From: Gymnorhina tibicen
Taxonomy: Eukaryota; Chordata; Aves; Passeriformes; Artamidae
Length of the DNA stretch: 64,000 nucleotides
Direction of reading: 5' to 3'
Assembly: GCA_013399875.1 (NCBI GenBank)
Contig: VXAZ01003263.1
Span: 496,001-560,000 of the forward strand
This document shows, piece by piece, positions 1 through 13,900 of this stretch (the first letter of the stretch is position 1; each line of letters opens with the position of its first letter). The position numbers were made by a program, and so were the translations under genes. The notes under the pieces are model-generated. The model searched no databases, was not told the origin of the DNA, and saw nothing but the letters and a program-made list of their open reading frames with translations.

Positions 1-1653
1 ACTCGAGAGGATATTTATTAAATATAGCATAACAGGTGAGTAAAAATCACTTTTTCTGAGACGAGTGATTTACAGTTACAATTCTAACCCCATGTTAGAT
101 CCTTACTTGGACTATGAACAAGACAGGTGTCTTGGGAAGGGAAATGCTCTGAACCAATTCAAAGGTATTAACTCACGCTCATAAAATGGACAAATTATGG
201 GTATCCCAAGCTGGCACTTGTTCTTCAAACTTAACATGGTTTGAATTTTACAAGGAGAAAAAAAGGAAACCAAACCAAATATTCCTCTACATTTAAATGC
301 CTAGGCTTTTGGCTGACATACCAGACCACTCTAGAACTGAGGCCTTTGGTTACCTGTGGTATGGGAAGACCAGCGGGGATAAAATATAGAAAATATTCCA
401 GTTCCGATTTGAAGGAGAACAGTGGCTAAGATCACATAAATCAGCCCTGCTTTCTCTTTTCCCTAGGCTTATAATCGGACCCAGTTCTCTGACACTTCAG
501 GTAACAGGGAATATCTCCCATATGCAATACCCAAAGGAGGTGGCTGTGGGACTGAAGACATATAATGAAGGCTGTAAGAACTTGGGAACTTCTGGTATTC
601 ACTGACCTTCTTGAGTGTGGATTATGATTTATATCCAAAGAGGGGAACGCTAGAGAAAGACAAAGAAAGAAATGGAAAGAACAAGAAGCTGGGGAACTCG
701 GCCAAATGCTCACAAAATTTCTCCACTGTGTCTATTTTGGCTGTTCCTGCAAGTATGTGCCACTGTGGCTTTGGCGCACAACACGAGTATGCTCTGTAGA
801 ATACCCAGCCTTCCTGACAACCCAATTCGTTCAGTAACAACTAGGTCTTAAATTGGCTTAGGAAACTCATGAAACCATTAGAGTCCACTGGCATTTTGCA
901 GATTTTAGGAAAATCGCAAAAATCTGCTAAAGGCAAGTTTTCCCAAATGCACTGGTGAAATAGTAGAAAACTTTAAGAAGTTCAAAAGCACGTCTAAGCT
1001 TCCTTTATAACCCAAAGAAAATGTTTTATGTTTAAAAACCAACACTGGGAGATTTAGGTTTGGCTGAGCTAGGTATTTATGTGATATCAAACAAATTACT
1101 TCATCCTTAAATCAGATTTTCAGATTAGTTCAGCAGAATAAAGCATACAAATCCACTGAATTTCACTAGAGATTAGGTAATTAAGCCTTGAAACCTGCCT
1201 ATACAAGATAAATTTTAAAAGGAAAATACTTGATTAAGTTTTTGTATTAGTACTGGAATGTTGCTATCAATATCCAATCAACATGTATTTTGTCACGATA
1301 AGCACAAATTGCACTGACACACTTCTGCTTATGCTAGTGATTTTAAAGGCCCAACTGAAATTGAATTTTGGACATAAGACAAGTTTGTAACAAACTATAC
1401 TGAACAGAAAGAAGTAATATCCTTAAAGACAAATGTGGAAATATTAAGCATATCTGAGGATGAGGTTTTTTCAAAATAAATCTCTTGACATCCTTTGCAT
1501 GCCTCTACGAAATGAATGGAACAATAACATCTTTAAATTCAAATTTACAGAGGATACAAATAAATTACTGCTTTTGCATCCAAACTAGGTAAGCTGGTTG
1601 AAGATGTTTGAATATATTAGTTCATTAAAGTTAGTTACTATCAGATGGGACTA

Positions 1654-1690
1654 TTAAAAAAACAAAAACAAACAAACAAGAAAAAAAACA
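1654..1690 (+). repeat. A-rich CAAA simple repeat
   Basis: Several CAAA units embedded in runs of A. Confidence 0.85.
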
Positions 1691-2754
1691 CTGAAAAACC
1701 CACAGCTAACACTTTTGTTGCTTCTTACTGGAGGGATTATTTTTCATCTACCAATTAACACACTTCACAGGATATGAGGCACTGCAGCAATGGCATTTCA
1801 TGAACATTTGCTAATATACTTCATGTAGTCATTATACTGAGCTGCACAACTCAAGAGTTATCAAAGAAAAACAATTTGCTTTTGATTTCTCGTGCTATGA
1901 AGCAGTCTATTCAGAAAAGTGCTTGAGGGGTACACTTTCCAGCGTGCAAATGCTTTCATGAGAGGTGGTCTCACTGAAATAGCAACTGAAACCAAAAACA
2001 GTATTTACCCAGGCAGCTTGGGGCTGTCTGTTCAAAAAGACTGTCCTCCCTCCCCCTCCTGCATCCCTGGAGGGCCACACTGGCAGATCTGAGAGCAGAA
2101 ATTTCATGGAAATAAAGTACAGTTTATTTAGAAATAATGGGGGAGGGGGGAAGAGTACAGAGCGGAAGAAAAGTGATTGAACCTCCTTTCAGCATGTTTG
2201 GTGAGTTAAAAAGTAGAATTTACAAGACTCCTCCAAGAGCCTGGGTTGGAAACAGGGGACAGGATCTCTTCCCCAGCGTGCTGGAAATGTCAGAACCCAC
2301 AGTGTACAACATCTGAAATACCCATGGGAAGAATTAAATTGCAAATCATCCAACTTCCTTCCAGTGGGAAAGTGATGGGGGGGGAGAAGCTATGTGAATG
2401 TCTTAATTTATGCAAAGGCCAAACCATTCAGCAGTCATAGAGATTTTTGAAGGAGGAATTGAAATGAAATTATCCTTTATGAGGGAGGAGAGACATTTCG
2501 GGAGTGCAAGCCAACTCTTCTGCAATCACTGTGTTTCATCTCTTGAATTCCTCAGGATAGTTCATTCAAAAATCCCAGCATTGCATTTCCTTGCTTAGAC
2601 TCCATATACAGAGAACATATTTTAATTTTTCAAGACTTTTTACTACATCTGTCAGATATTCTGCTTATATCTGGCTAGATTCACAAGAGCAACTAAAATG
2701 CAACACTCTGTCCTTCCGTTTGTGGGGATTTTTTCCTGCTTTCCTTTCAGGGAA

Positions 2755-2818
2755 AAGATAACTTTCTTATCTTTAAAAGATAACTCTCTTATCTTAGGAG
2801 AAAAGAAACTTTTCTCCT
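2755..2818. repeat. Tandem palindromic GATA-motif unit followed by a perfect hairpin
   Basis: Two 22-bp tandem units start at 2755 and 2777, each with the form AAGATAACTnTCTTATCTT. Each unit is an inverted repeat and carries AGATAA and TTATCT (2756-2761, 2767-2772, 2778-2783, 2789-2794). Immediately after, AGGAGAAAAG (2796-2805) and CTTTTCTCCT (2809-2818) form a perfect 10-bp stem with a 3-nt loop. Confidence 0.85.
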
Positions 2819-4921
2819 ACAGTGCACTTTAAAAGTCTCCCATTAAAAGATTGTCTGTTGTACTTATTTGCTGTATGTGTCCACACCCGCTTGACAAGCA
2901 AGCAGTCACAATATACTGCCTTACAGTTGTGACATACTGTAGCATTTTAATTTTCTACTTTGTAGATTTAATCCATCGCAGCACATTCCGTCACCCACAC
3001 TGTGCAGTAACAGTAGATATTTCACCAGCCAAGGGAGAATGAACACAAAGATATTTAGTAGAGACAAAAGCCCTACAGAAATGCCAGCAAGCTAAGGGGA
3101 AGGAATGCATGATAAATGAAGAATGCAACCACAGAGATAACTGGTAGGGGCAATGAGCTTTGTGCAGTTCCACTCAAAAGCTGAAAGCTGATTACTTCCG
3201 TACAACATACTGGGCAAAATAAGGCTACTCTTTTAAAGCAACTAACATGCTTTTGCTACATAACAGACCATTGTCAGAGCTGCTATCCCGGGAAAGCAAA
3301 ACTACTCTTACTGCAATTAGCATTCTCTAGTTGGAAGGTTAGATACCCAGATTTTCTACACTTAATTAAGATCAAAAACCAGCTCACTTCTGATGTTCAG
3401 AAATACTGCATTCCACGCAGAAACAAATATTCATCATTTCCAGCTGAGAAATGCTTTGCTACTAAAAAAAAATTAACCCATAAAAACTCAACACCTCTTC
3501 ACCCCCTCCAAAAAAACAACACTCCCTCTTTTCCCTGTAATAAACACACAAGAAGAGAATTGTTTTGAAAAACACAGAAAAGGTATGTCAGAAAGCTGAA
3601 GTAAAACCATTTTAATACAATCTTCACAGCATCAGTGGCTCTGTTAAACTAAACAGTATAAAACTAAATTCTATCATTCTTCTTTCAGCAACTGTAAGTC
3701 ACTAAATTATCACTGGACTATTAAGTGCTAAGTTAGCCTGTGAGCAAACAGGACATTGACACATTTTTGTTTTGTTCTCTTTTGCCCAATTATTTAACCT
3801 TTATTAGGTAATAGTCAATGCTATTTACACACAGTACGTACAATGCAGACTTCCATTCAAGTTACAAATCCTGAAGATTTAGCTGTGTTTACCTAACTTG
3901 CTTGTACCAACTTAACTTTTTTTGAAGCCTGTATTGTGTCCAAATGTGGGTAAATTTTCCAAGAACAACAAAATGGTGAACTGCCTACAAACTTCCAATT
4001 CCTGCCAAGACATGTGACAGCATCACAGATTCCCTCAAAGAAAAAGTCACCATGATATGAAAAAAAGAGGCAAAAGAATTGAACTTCTTTTTTAACTCTT
4101 GTTCTGAGAGATGTAAAAAACTGGTAGACTAGAACACATTAGAAAGAAAAAAAAATCCTAATTTATACAAATTTAAGAACTATTGTTTTTAAAGTTACCC
4201 ATATCGACTCTTTTAAGTGTCTGTCAAATTCAGTAACAGAATATTCTACCAGCACAAATCAAAATAACTGTAAGTGCATTAATTTACTGTGTTCAAGTCA
4301 TCATCTGTACCCAAACTATTGTCCTGAATATGTGGCAAATAGTTTGAAAACAATGCGCTTCAATGGGGACCCGCTAAACTGTTTAAGTAGATAGTACTTT
4401 TAAAACTTCTATAAACCCATGAAGAAAGACTGGCCACCACTTTTTTCCGATTTCAATGTTTATTTTTATGTACCCGTCTGTTCAGCTCTGAACATCTTCA
4501 TTTATCTCACATGAAGTTCTGCTTTCTTTCTTCTTCACGGCTTCAGTACACTGAACTTAGGACACAGGTATGCAAAGCTTTGGATATACTGACAGACCAG
4601 GCTGATAAGTGTAAATGTACAGACTGTTTATATCTAGGTTTGAGAAGGAGGGTGAAAAAATGTAAAACAGTTTAATTGAACCACTACCATTTTGTGTTTA
4701 TACAAGTATAGAACAGGGCTGACATTCAGCTTTATCTCTGCAAACAAATATAATAATCTTATGATAAAGTCTTATGTTTACCTGAACTTTTATTATCTGT
4801 GAACTACTCAATAGAGAGCAAATCAGTCTTCCCAATGACATTTCAGCTAGGAGGCAGTTCCACTTTGAAAACTTTAATCACGAAAGTAAATATAAAATCC
4901 AAGAGATTTCTCTTTAATTAC

Positions 4922-4995
4922 CTTTTCTTGGCCTCTTCATATTGCCAGTTCAGCCTTACTTTGTCTACAAGTCTTGTTTTGTCATCAAACCCAAA
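4922..4995 (-). CDS. WWC3: WWC3 exon 8: start of second coiled-coil helix
   Basis: A 74-nt exon with acceptor TCTTCAACTCTGCAAG and donor GTAATT. It reads [17 protein letters not shown], then QYEEAKK, and ends two bases into a basic codon. The KVRLxxQYEEAK block is the conserved beginning of the long second coiled coil in WWC proteins. It is the last exon visible. The next exon (family sequence ANIQQQLARLD in human WWC3, from memory) is not found in positions 1-4921, so intron 8 runs out of the window. Confidence 0.95.
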
Positions 4996-7900
4996 CTTGC
5001 AGAGTTGAAGACCAAGGAGAGAAGGAAAAAGAAAGGAAGAAACAAGTTAAAAACACTCTCATCAAAATAAAGAAAGGGATAAATTAGTCTTCCTTACTGG
5101 ACTCACTAAAGAAACCTCTATGCTTCAAGTAATAACATAATAAAAATCTATTGCTAAAAGCAGAAAAGATAAATAAGCCCTTTCAATAAATTATTAACCT
5201 GGAAATCAAGGGTTAGCAAATTGAATCATTGATAAATGGTCAAAGCTTTTCAACTTTATCCAAGTCTAAAAGACAAAGAGTGTTTTAATTGAAGTATTTT
5301 GCTACTTGATACAGCTATTTTATGAATATCTTTATTAGAAGCAATTCAGATTACATTCCCTGTACTGCGATATGTTACCCAGCACTTAGCATTAGTGCAT
5401 TTTAAATATTAGTACAAAAAAACCACCTGATCCTTGCAGCAGTTGTAGAATGTGCATTTATGTTGCAACTCCTACTGCATAGTGTTTCTACAGCAATTTC
5501 TATTTCAGGGCATTAGCACTTCCCTCCTCAGAAGTTCATGTATGGTCTAATAGTTAAAACCTAAGTTCCTATACAAGTGCATTGCTGCACCTCCGGAGTT
5601 CTCCTCTAGCTGCTGCTTTTTCTGTCTCCATCATCACATGGGTAAAAACTCCACCTCTTTTCTACCCACGTCACTAACAATAATTCTGTGAAAACATTCA
5701 GGTAATTATGTAATTTTGTTTTCCTTACAAAAAGCCTACACCTGATAAACATAATTTCTACAGTATACTCGTCTTGGATAGTGTACTGCAAACGGGAAAA
5801 TGCTCCTGTGTTCCTTTTGGTAATTCATTTCAGAATGCAATAATCCTATCCACCACCCATCTGAAGAACGACACCCCAAAGGCACCATCCTAAGACCCTG
5901 AAAGGCAGCCTAACATTAGCTCAGTTTTCTCAGATTCTGAAGAGCCTATCTTCTCAAAAACAAGATTTCCTCTTCTGTAGGCACCCTCTGGAGACATCCA
6001 ATCCGACAACTAGCCAGCAGTAAAAGATTATAATGGAGGAGAAACAGATGATTTCTAACTAAATGTGAAGTAACATCTAAATTACTGTGCTAACGAACCA
6101 CAAACAAGTTGCCTTCTTGCTTCAGTGTCAGTCATCCACAGAGACATGTTTTATTACCGATTAACAACTGGGTTGCCATAGTACTAGTGCAAGACAAATT
6201 TTTACTTACTATTACTTGGAGTTTCATTCAGATAGAACAATTTCCAAAGAATGCCACTATGTTCTTCTCAAATATCATATTTAAAGGCATATTTGAGCAC
6301 AAAGGTATAATAGATTACATCAGAAGTTTTGTTGATTAAGAAAAATATTTTGAGAATAACAAATACTTTCCTTGTCTTACACAGAGGAAAGGAGCAGAGA
6401 TCTACTACACATCTTCAATGCATATGAACAATGATTATGAGCAAGATAAAAACAATATTTAAAAAATAAAATTTTAAAAAATACACAGCTATCACTACTA
6501 CCACAATGCTAACATCTCATGCAAAATCATGTCTCTACTGCAACTTCAAGCTGGCTAAAGAATTTTCTTCCTTCCTGCCTCATTTCAAGTATCAGTAATT
6601 CAGAGCTGTGAATATGAAGAGAACAGGTCCACGGACACCTAAGCAAGAGCTGTTACTCCAAGATGAACCTGCAATCACTGAAGTGGTAATGCAAGAAGTG
6701 CTCTGCTGGGCTGGCTGAGTCCAGAAGCTGATTTTACCTGTCACTGCCTGTAAGCATGTCCCTGCATCTCTCTGCCACGCTCAAGCAGCAGAACCACCAA
6801 GCCCATAGCTCACACACAGTGGAAAAAACAAATGCAACTCCCTCACCACCAGTATTGCTCTGGATTTTTCCTTCTGCTACAGCCAGCACCTCTTAAATTA
6901 AACTAGTAAGTACCACTGTACCACTATAGTTCAAAAGCAGCTAATTTTGTACAGCAAATGTTTCACATAGGAACACTCGCATACCTCTCCAGTGATGTCA
7001 GTCTGAGAACAAGCATCACAGTGTTGTTGAGGTAAACAGGAGTCACTGAGTGAACTAGAATTGTGCTGGAGATCCTGCAGAGAATCTGTAATACAACAGC
7101 TATTCCTGAATCCATCTGTTAACTTGGCCAGGCTCTAAAGGAGAAGACATATTTTAAAATATTAGAAAAAATTGGTTTTATAATACTTTTTAATAACAGA
7201 AAACAAATTTTAAAATTGTATTTGAGGAATGTGACTGGTAGTTTGTCTATGCAGAGCTATTTACAGAAAGTAAAATTCATTGTAGTGTTACTAGCATGCA
7301 AAAGGTTTGCTTTGGAATAAACCTGTCCTTTTAAAAGATGCATGTAACAGTAAACAGACTTAATATTATTTGGTTTAGACCTGTGAATGTTTTATCTTCT
7401 ATATGGCTTGCAGTTCTTTAAATCTAGCAGCTGTCAACTTCACGTTAGCTGATAGGGAAGACAAATGTGATTCACCTGCCCTTTTGCCATCTTCTGCACA
7501 GGTTACATTCCTTAGTCACTACTGTTATCTCATCCAACTTGATGAATACCTTGTGTATTGGTTGCACTTTCATGACAGCTGATATCACCCCTGTGCTCTC
7601 TTACCCAGGGTTCACATAGTTAAGAGATATTTTACACTTTGGGTTAAGCAAGGAACATTGCTGCAATGTCTAGACAATGACACAAACTGTCAGACTAAAG
7701 CAGAAACATCAGTCTTTGAGGGGAAAGGGGAATACAACAGAATCACACAAAATAACAAAAAACTTTTTTAACAATATAAGGTTGGTTGACAGGCTCTTAA
7801 AACACCTTTAAAAGAACAAAATTGTTAGTATCACTTTTATTTTCTCATTGTGCATTCTCTCTTTTTCAAAAATTACAAATAATGTAGTATTAGTAACAAA

Positions 7901-10900
7901 ATCACTGTGCCGGCTGTTATTTATGACAGAGACCCTAAGCACTACACATCAAATAAAAATTAAAAACATTCTGTCCTCTCATCACAGGATAAAGGACCAT
8001 CTAAAAATGTGGGGAAAAAATTATCAGGAATTTGAAGAGCTGTAGTAATTTATAAATCATAACATAATCAAACAACTTGGTTCTAAAAATACACATAAAA
8101 AACTTTCTAGAACTGCTTAGTGTAGTGTCTGAACTACAGAATCAGGGACAACCCTGAAGCACTGCATTGGGAAAAGGCTGGTCCTCTGGAATTTCAGTGG
8201 CTCTGACCACTGGTGCTTTGCAACAACCCGAGGTTACTGTCCATATCCAATTATCAGAAGATTTCTCAGTCTTCAAAGTGTAGTTTAAAAAGGATAACAC
8301 AGCAATGCTGATTTTTCTTACACCAAATTCAATTAGTAGAGTCCAGAAATGAACCTGTGTAACAGCAACTGTTTGCTACTGATAGACAGAGCAAGGCCAC
8401 CCTGCAGATGAAGGCATCTGGTTTCAGAGCCTAGGAAGCATCCAGGATTATAGAACTGTAGCAGACCTGAAACTAGCTAGAAAAAGCAGCTTTTTCTGAT
8501 GGCCTCCATTTCCATCATACATGGTCCATCCCTTTGCTCTCATATGAGAGCCCCTCCCTCAGGCCAGCCTCCACCAGAGATGAAAAAGAGGGAGAACACC
8601 CAGCCTGGTAAAGGATGAGTGAACAAGTGGGCTCCATAGCCACAAGAGTGGGGAACTCTGTTCCTCCCTGACAGTCCCTCAAACTACACACTCTGTTTCT
8701 TTCCAATTAGGAAATGGCAAGGAGAGACACAGGTACACGCCACAGCACGTGCTGCTCCCTCTTCAGTCTCTGCCTGCTCTCTACAGGTCTGAGAGGGGCT
8801 GGCATTTCACAAGCAGCATCGGCAGGGACAGAGGACAGTGTAGAGCAATGCCACATGTGCTGGCAGTGGGACAAGGCTACCACCACTTGCCTCCAGAAGC
8901 TTAACTTGTCTTGGGTCCTCCAAAAAAGCCAGTTCTTCTGCCACCTCCCAATTGAACTGAGCCATCTTAGTGTGAAGGACAAACAACATATTTTCTTCTC
9001 AGCCCTGAAACAGCAAATTCAATTTCAAGTTACATTGCCAAGAGATCCCTAGCTAGTGTCCCTTTATCCTCCAAGACTTGTTGTGAAAGGAACTGCTCCA
9101 CAACTTGGGGAAAAAAACCAACTTTTACTTTATGAGAACTACAGACTCCTATCTAACTCTCTTCTTCAAAACTCACGGGAAATCATCCAGTCCTGTCAAG
9201 ACTCCTGCTGTATGGAGGGCCAAGAAGGATCCCTAATGGGTTTGTAACACGGAAATAATAACTACAGATCATGGCCTCTTCCAAGTAAAGCACAGCCAGT
9301 CGCATGAACAAAAACTCAGAGTTCAGAAAGCCTGAGGTTTCTCCTACTAAGTTATGTTCCATCTGCCTTCTTTGGCTAACACATACTATGTTACAGGTAT
9401 GTGCAGTACCACAGATCCTGATGCCAGAACTTAAATCCAAAATTTGCCTGTATTTCAGCTACTTTATGAACTCCTGGTATGCTCCTGATGCTCTCTAGCA
9501 TTCTCCCTGGCAGGTAATGAAGGGCTGCTTGGCTGCTGGCCAGGCTTCCTATCCAGGCACCGTTGCGGAATCCTGGTCACTGCTTAAAAATGAGAAAGCA
9601 TTTGACAGGTGGCAATCACCAAGCAGCATCACCTTAACTGACATCTACATGCACAGGTGGCTATGCCCTAGGGAAAGCATAAATAGATTGAGTCCTTCTA
9701 GTTGGATGAGTGAAAACACAGGCACCAGCAACCCTAATGTGGAAAATTACAACCGGAGTTAGCACACTCTCAGATAGAAACAATTTATATAAACTGCTAC
9801 AAGTAATTTCCTCCCCAGCTATGCAGAGGAATCCATCTTTCATCTGGAGTTTAAGGATTGTTTATGGCAATCCCACGGAAACTGCCAAATCAGCCTACTG
9901 TTAATGTGAAGTTCTAGGCACACCAGCCCAGACTTACCCAAGACGAGAGAAATGAGCACTGTCATTTCACCATTATCTGCTGCCATCTGATTTGGGAGCT
10001 CTCTGCACAATTTCAGTGCACTTCCTATCTAACCTATTTAGCCAATTTAACTGGTAACAAAGAGAAAAGAAAAGAAAGAAAGAAATAAAAACCTTATAAA
10101 AACCAAAGTCCAGTGCTCTCCAAGGATGACAACATTTTAAAAGCATATGCACACTGGAACAGAAACAAAATTATGAAAGAGATGGGTGTGGAGAGACAAA
10201 TACACTGCTTTCAGGAACCTAACCACACACCTTTATTATTCAACCTTATATAAGAATTCTGCCCACTTTTTTTGAGCAGTGGCACTGCATATTTTGTTTT
10301 ATTTGTAATCAATTTAAAGCATCCAATTTAAATCTGACTACCCTCTCCCACACAACTAAAACTATTATCATAATTCTACAACAGCTATAATTTTCCAAGC
10401 ACCTACACAAGATGAGTCACTTCTACTATGTTTAGTTCTGTTGCCTACACTGGCCGGATTTAAATTAAAAAGTAGTAAGAAACTGTCTATTTCCTTTCTC
10501 TGAAATAAACCCCCATATTTTTTATATTATACTTCTAACTCCTCTATAAAAAATTTCAAAATAAAGAAGATTTCATAAGAATGTTTGTCTTAACAGCAAT
10601 AGCTTTAAAATGTAGCGTTTTCAGGGACAAAAAAAATCCAATATTGATAAGAAAATAAAAATCAAATTCTGAACTCATCAGGAAGATACTTAAAATAGAC
10701 TTGCACTTATTTGACAAAGCTAACTAAATCCATGACAATAATCTTCATGTAGTTATAAAAAGGCATAGTATAGATTACTTTGGTGACACCAAAAGTAATT
10801 TTTTTTTGGTCAAAATTTAAAAAGAGAACTAGATATTTTTGCAGAGCACAGTAAGCTGGCAAAAATACACAATTTTTACAACTGTAGACCTAGTAAACTA

Positions 10901-13900
10901 TGGCATTTAATCCTGTATAGCCATTGTAACAAAACATGCAGAACTGTTTTGCATGCTACACTTGTGCGGAACAACTGTTTTCTGGATGACTACATGTAGT
11001 CTAATGTACAATTATTGCATTCTATCGCAACAGATTGTCATTAATTAATACTTCCTAGACTCGTATTTCCTTTATATCACACAGAGCCATGAAGAAGGAT
11101 TAAACACTTTTCATTTTTGCTTCTGTCCTGTGCAACCTCTACATTCTGATCCTGCCAGCACTGCCCAATCCTTGGTCCTACAGTTCTAACTACTGGAACA
11201 CTGTATTTAAAGAAATTGCAAGCACACTTAAATTTGGTTTACCAAATATGATTTTCAAAGCATCTCAATGTTTACAGCTGGATTTACTGCCACTGAGGAC
11301 TGAAAATATAACGAAAAGAGGTAAAAAAATCTATTGGGGAAGTAAAAATAAGGCCAGTAGTTAAACTGCTTCAAGATCTCACATGTAAATCTTTACATTA
11401 CTGGTTAGTTTCCTAAAATGTGTGTTACTGCATCCATGAAGAACTGCCTTTCTAATCATTTCTTGCTAGCCAGACATGTGGAAGACTGAGAATCACTTTA
11501 AAACTTGGCCAGCCCAAAATAACAAATATCTTAGAAGTTGCCAAGGCAGAAACTTTTCACAGTGACTTAAGTGTTCTGTCTACTTGAACAAGGATTTGTG
11601 GTCCATCAGATGATCTTTGTGTAATGCACTGGAGACTTAATAATTGCATAACTATGGAAATTCATTATATGTAGATTATAAGCTTTCCATATCATTTAAC
11701 AACTACAAAGAAAAATTTAAAAAAAAAACTGAAAAACACTACTGCAGAGAAAACCGAAAGAAAATGCTTGCATGGCAACGTTAATTTAGTATGGTCCCAC
11801 AACTTAAGGTAACAAAGATGCCTTTTTCCAAACAAATGTTTGAAGACTGGGTGAAGAGAATTGTGCTTATAACCTCTCTGTATATGCAGCATATTTTAGC
11901 AAGCCTATAGTGAAGTCCCTGTGGTGGCAGAGGCTCATTGTTCTTTGATCAAGCTCCTATCACATTAACAACAGGCAACTGAGAGCGCGAGGCAGGACAC
12001 AGAATCCATTCAAAAGTTAGACCACTACTCAGGCATGTATCTCCCCTCAATCCTCATGCTCTAATTCATCAATAATTTCAAGCTTATATACATTGTGTTT
12101 AATCATACTCTTTGAGGGCTTTGTGAGAACATTTGAAACTAACATGAGCCTTGATATGGGTACTTGAGAGTTTGCGGCAAAAAGTGACATCGTGACAGAA
12201 ATCCAGTTTGGTGAAAAACATATAAAGGGAAAAATATGGTTGACAAAATGATAAACATTTTAGCACATGAACTCTCAATCCTACTTCATTATAGGTAATA
12301 CAAAGAGACATAAAACAAAATGAAAAACAAATACCGCAAATCACAAAGGCTTTTCTTTCATCCAGTGTAATTACTCCATAGCAGCCATCAACACAGCAAT
12401 AAAAGAAATCTATATTCAATGAAAACACTGATCAAGTAACTACATTACTTAAGACAAAAATACGAAATGCATATGAAGTCTTGTGTTCACAGTATAGACA
12501 ATGACTATCTACCTTTTTTGAACCACTTGCCATTGGTAATTATCAAACAGAAAAATCAGTTTAGGCCATCCTACTTCCTTATTTAAACCTGTTAAACCCA
12601 ATGCAATCTCAAGCAAGAAAATAGAGGTAGGTAACTACTATTTAGTAGTTCAGTAACATATTTTTTACCTGCATAAGGTCCTGCCTTTCTTTTTCACCTG
12701 TGCATATAGCTTTCTTTATGGTTCGAAGTTCACTCATTATAGCTTGTGCTTCATCCAGTCTGTAATTTGTATGAGCATTTGACATCTTACGATCAATCCT
12801 GTTGAAAATATTAAGACAAATTCAGGAATTTTCACATAATTAGAAAGCACACAGACTTTTAAAGACCTCTTGTTTATTCATGTTCAATACCACTTCATTT
12901 CCAGGAAAGAAATTATACTCTACTCAGAATTAACACTGCACTCAGTGCCAAGTCCACTCTAAAGACAAAGCAAAGCAATTATCTACCCAGGTTCTGCAGA
13001 ACCAACAAATTTCATGGGTTTAATGTCCTAATGCAGAGCTTACTTATGAGTAATATCTGTGGGCTATTTCATGCACCAAAAGTAAAATGAACCTAAAACT
13101 AATCTAGATGGCTGTAACTCGAAAGGTAATGATGAGCAGTTTAGCTGTCACATTTTTCATGCAGCATCACACATTGCAGTACCTTTTCCAGGGCTTCTAC
13201 TTGATCCTGCTTTACAAGTTTCTAACAAAGGCATTTCATTTTCTCAGGCAGAAATTTTTAATGCCTAAAATTTTATTGCAAATGCTCTCCTGCCATTATA
13301 GGCCTCTTTGAATATCTTTTCCACAAGTTATCTATAAGACGTTATCATTCTGCACTGAAAAACATGATATGGGAACATCCCAGAAGATTTTAAATCTTTA
13401 AGCAAGAAGCAAGAGCACGAGTCATGACATAGGACTCAAATAATACTAACATTTCCATCTTGACATATTAAAATCTCTCAAAGAGAACATCCACTGGCCG
13501 AGTTTTCAATCTTTTTTCCAACAATTCATAATAGTAAAGGACAACATATCAGGATGCAGACTAGTCCAGTGTATCATCTTGATAATTTGTTTTGATAAAG
13601 AATACGACGAAAGACTATAGTGAACATATCAGAATAACTGTTTGGTCTTGGATTTACAACAAATGGTTATGGGGTTTTAACAGGTTATTTACAGCAATTA
13701 TTGAAAATCATGTAAAGTTCCTGTTAAAATATGGAAAACTCCATTTTCCTGTTAATCTAGCACAGAAAGTATGTATATAGAGAAAAGGTGGTAAGCGTAA
13801 TGGTCATTAAGCCAATGCTAAGAACAAATATCTTCAGGAAAAGGCACATCAGGTTAACACAAAGATAAAAAACCACATTGTTCATCACAAAGGACATCAA

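Larger units (their letters stand above)
1..4921 (-). other. WWC3: WWC3 intron 8, 5' part (runs off the left edge)
   Basis: AT-rich sequence with no minus-strand block resembling the next WWC3 exon and no other recognisable gene. It contains an A-rich simple tract with CAAA units at about 1654-1690, a 40-bp region of repeated GATA motifs with a perfect hairpin at 2755-2818, and an A9 run near 3463. Open frames here are all about 60-75 codons and at chance level. Confidence 0.85.

Noticed and set aside
12099..12428. 109-codon minus-strand open frame in intron 6
   Set aside because: Its Cys/Phe-rich product resembles no known family. A few frames of this length are expected by chance in 64 kb.
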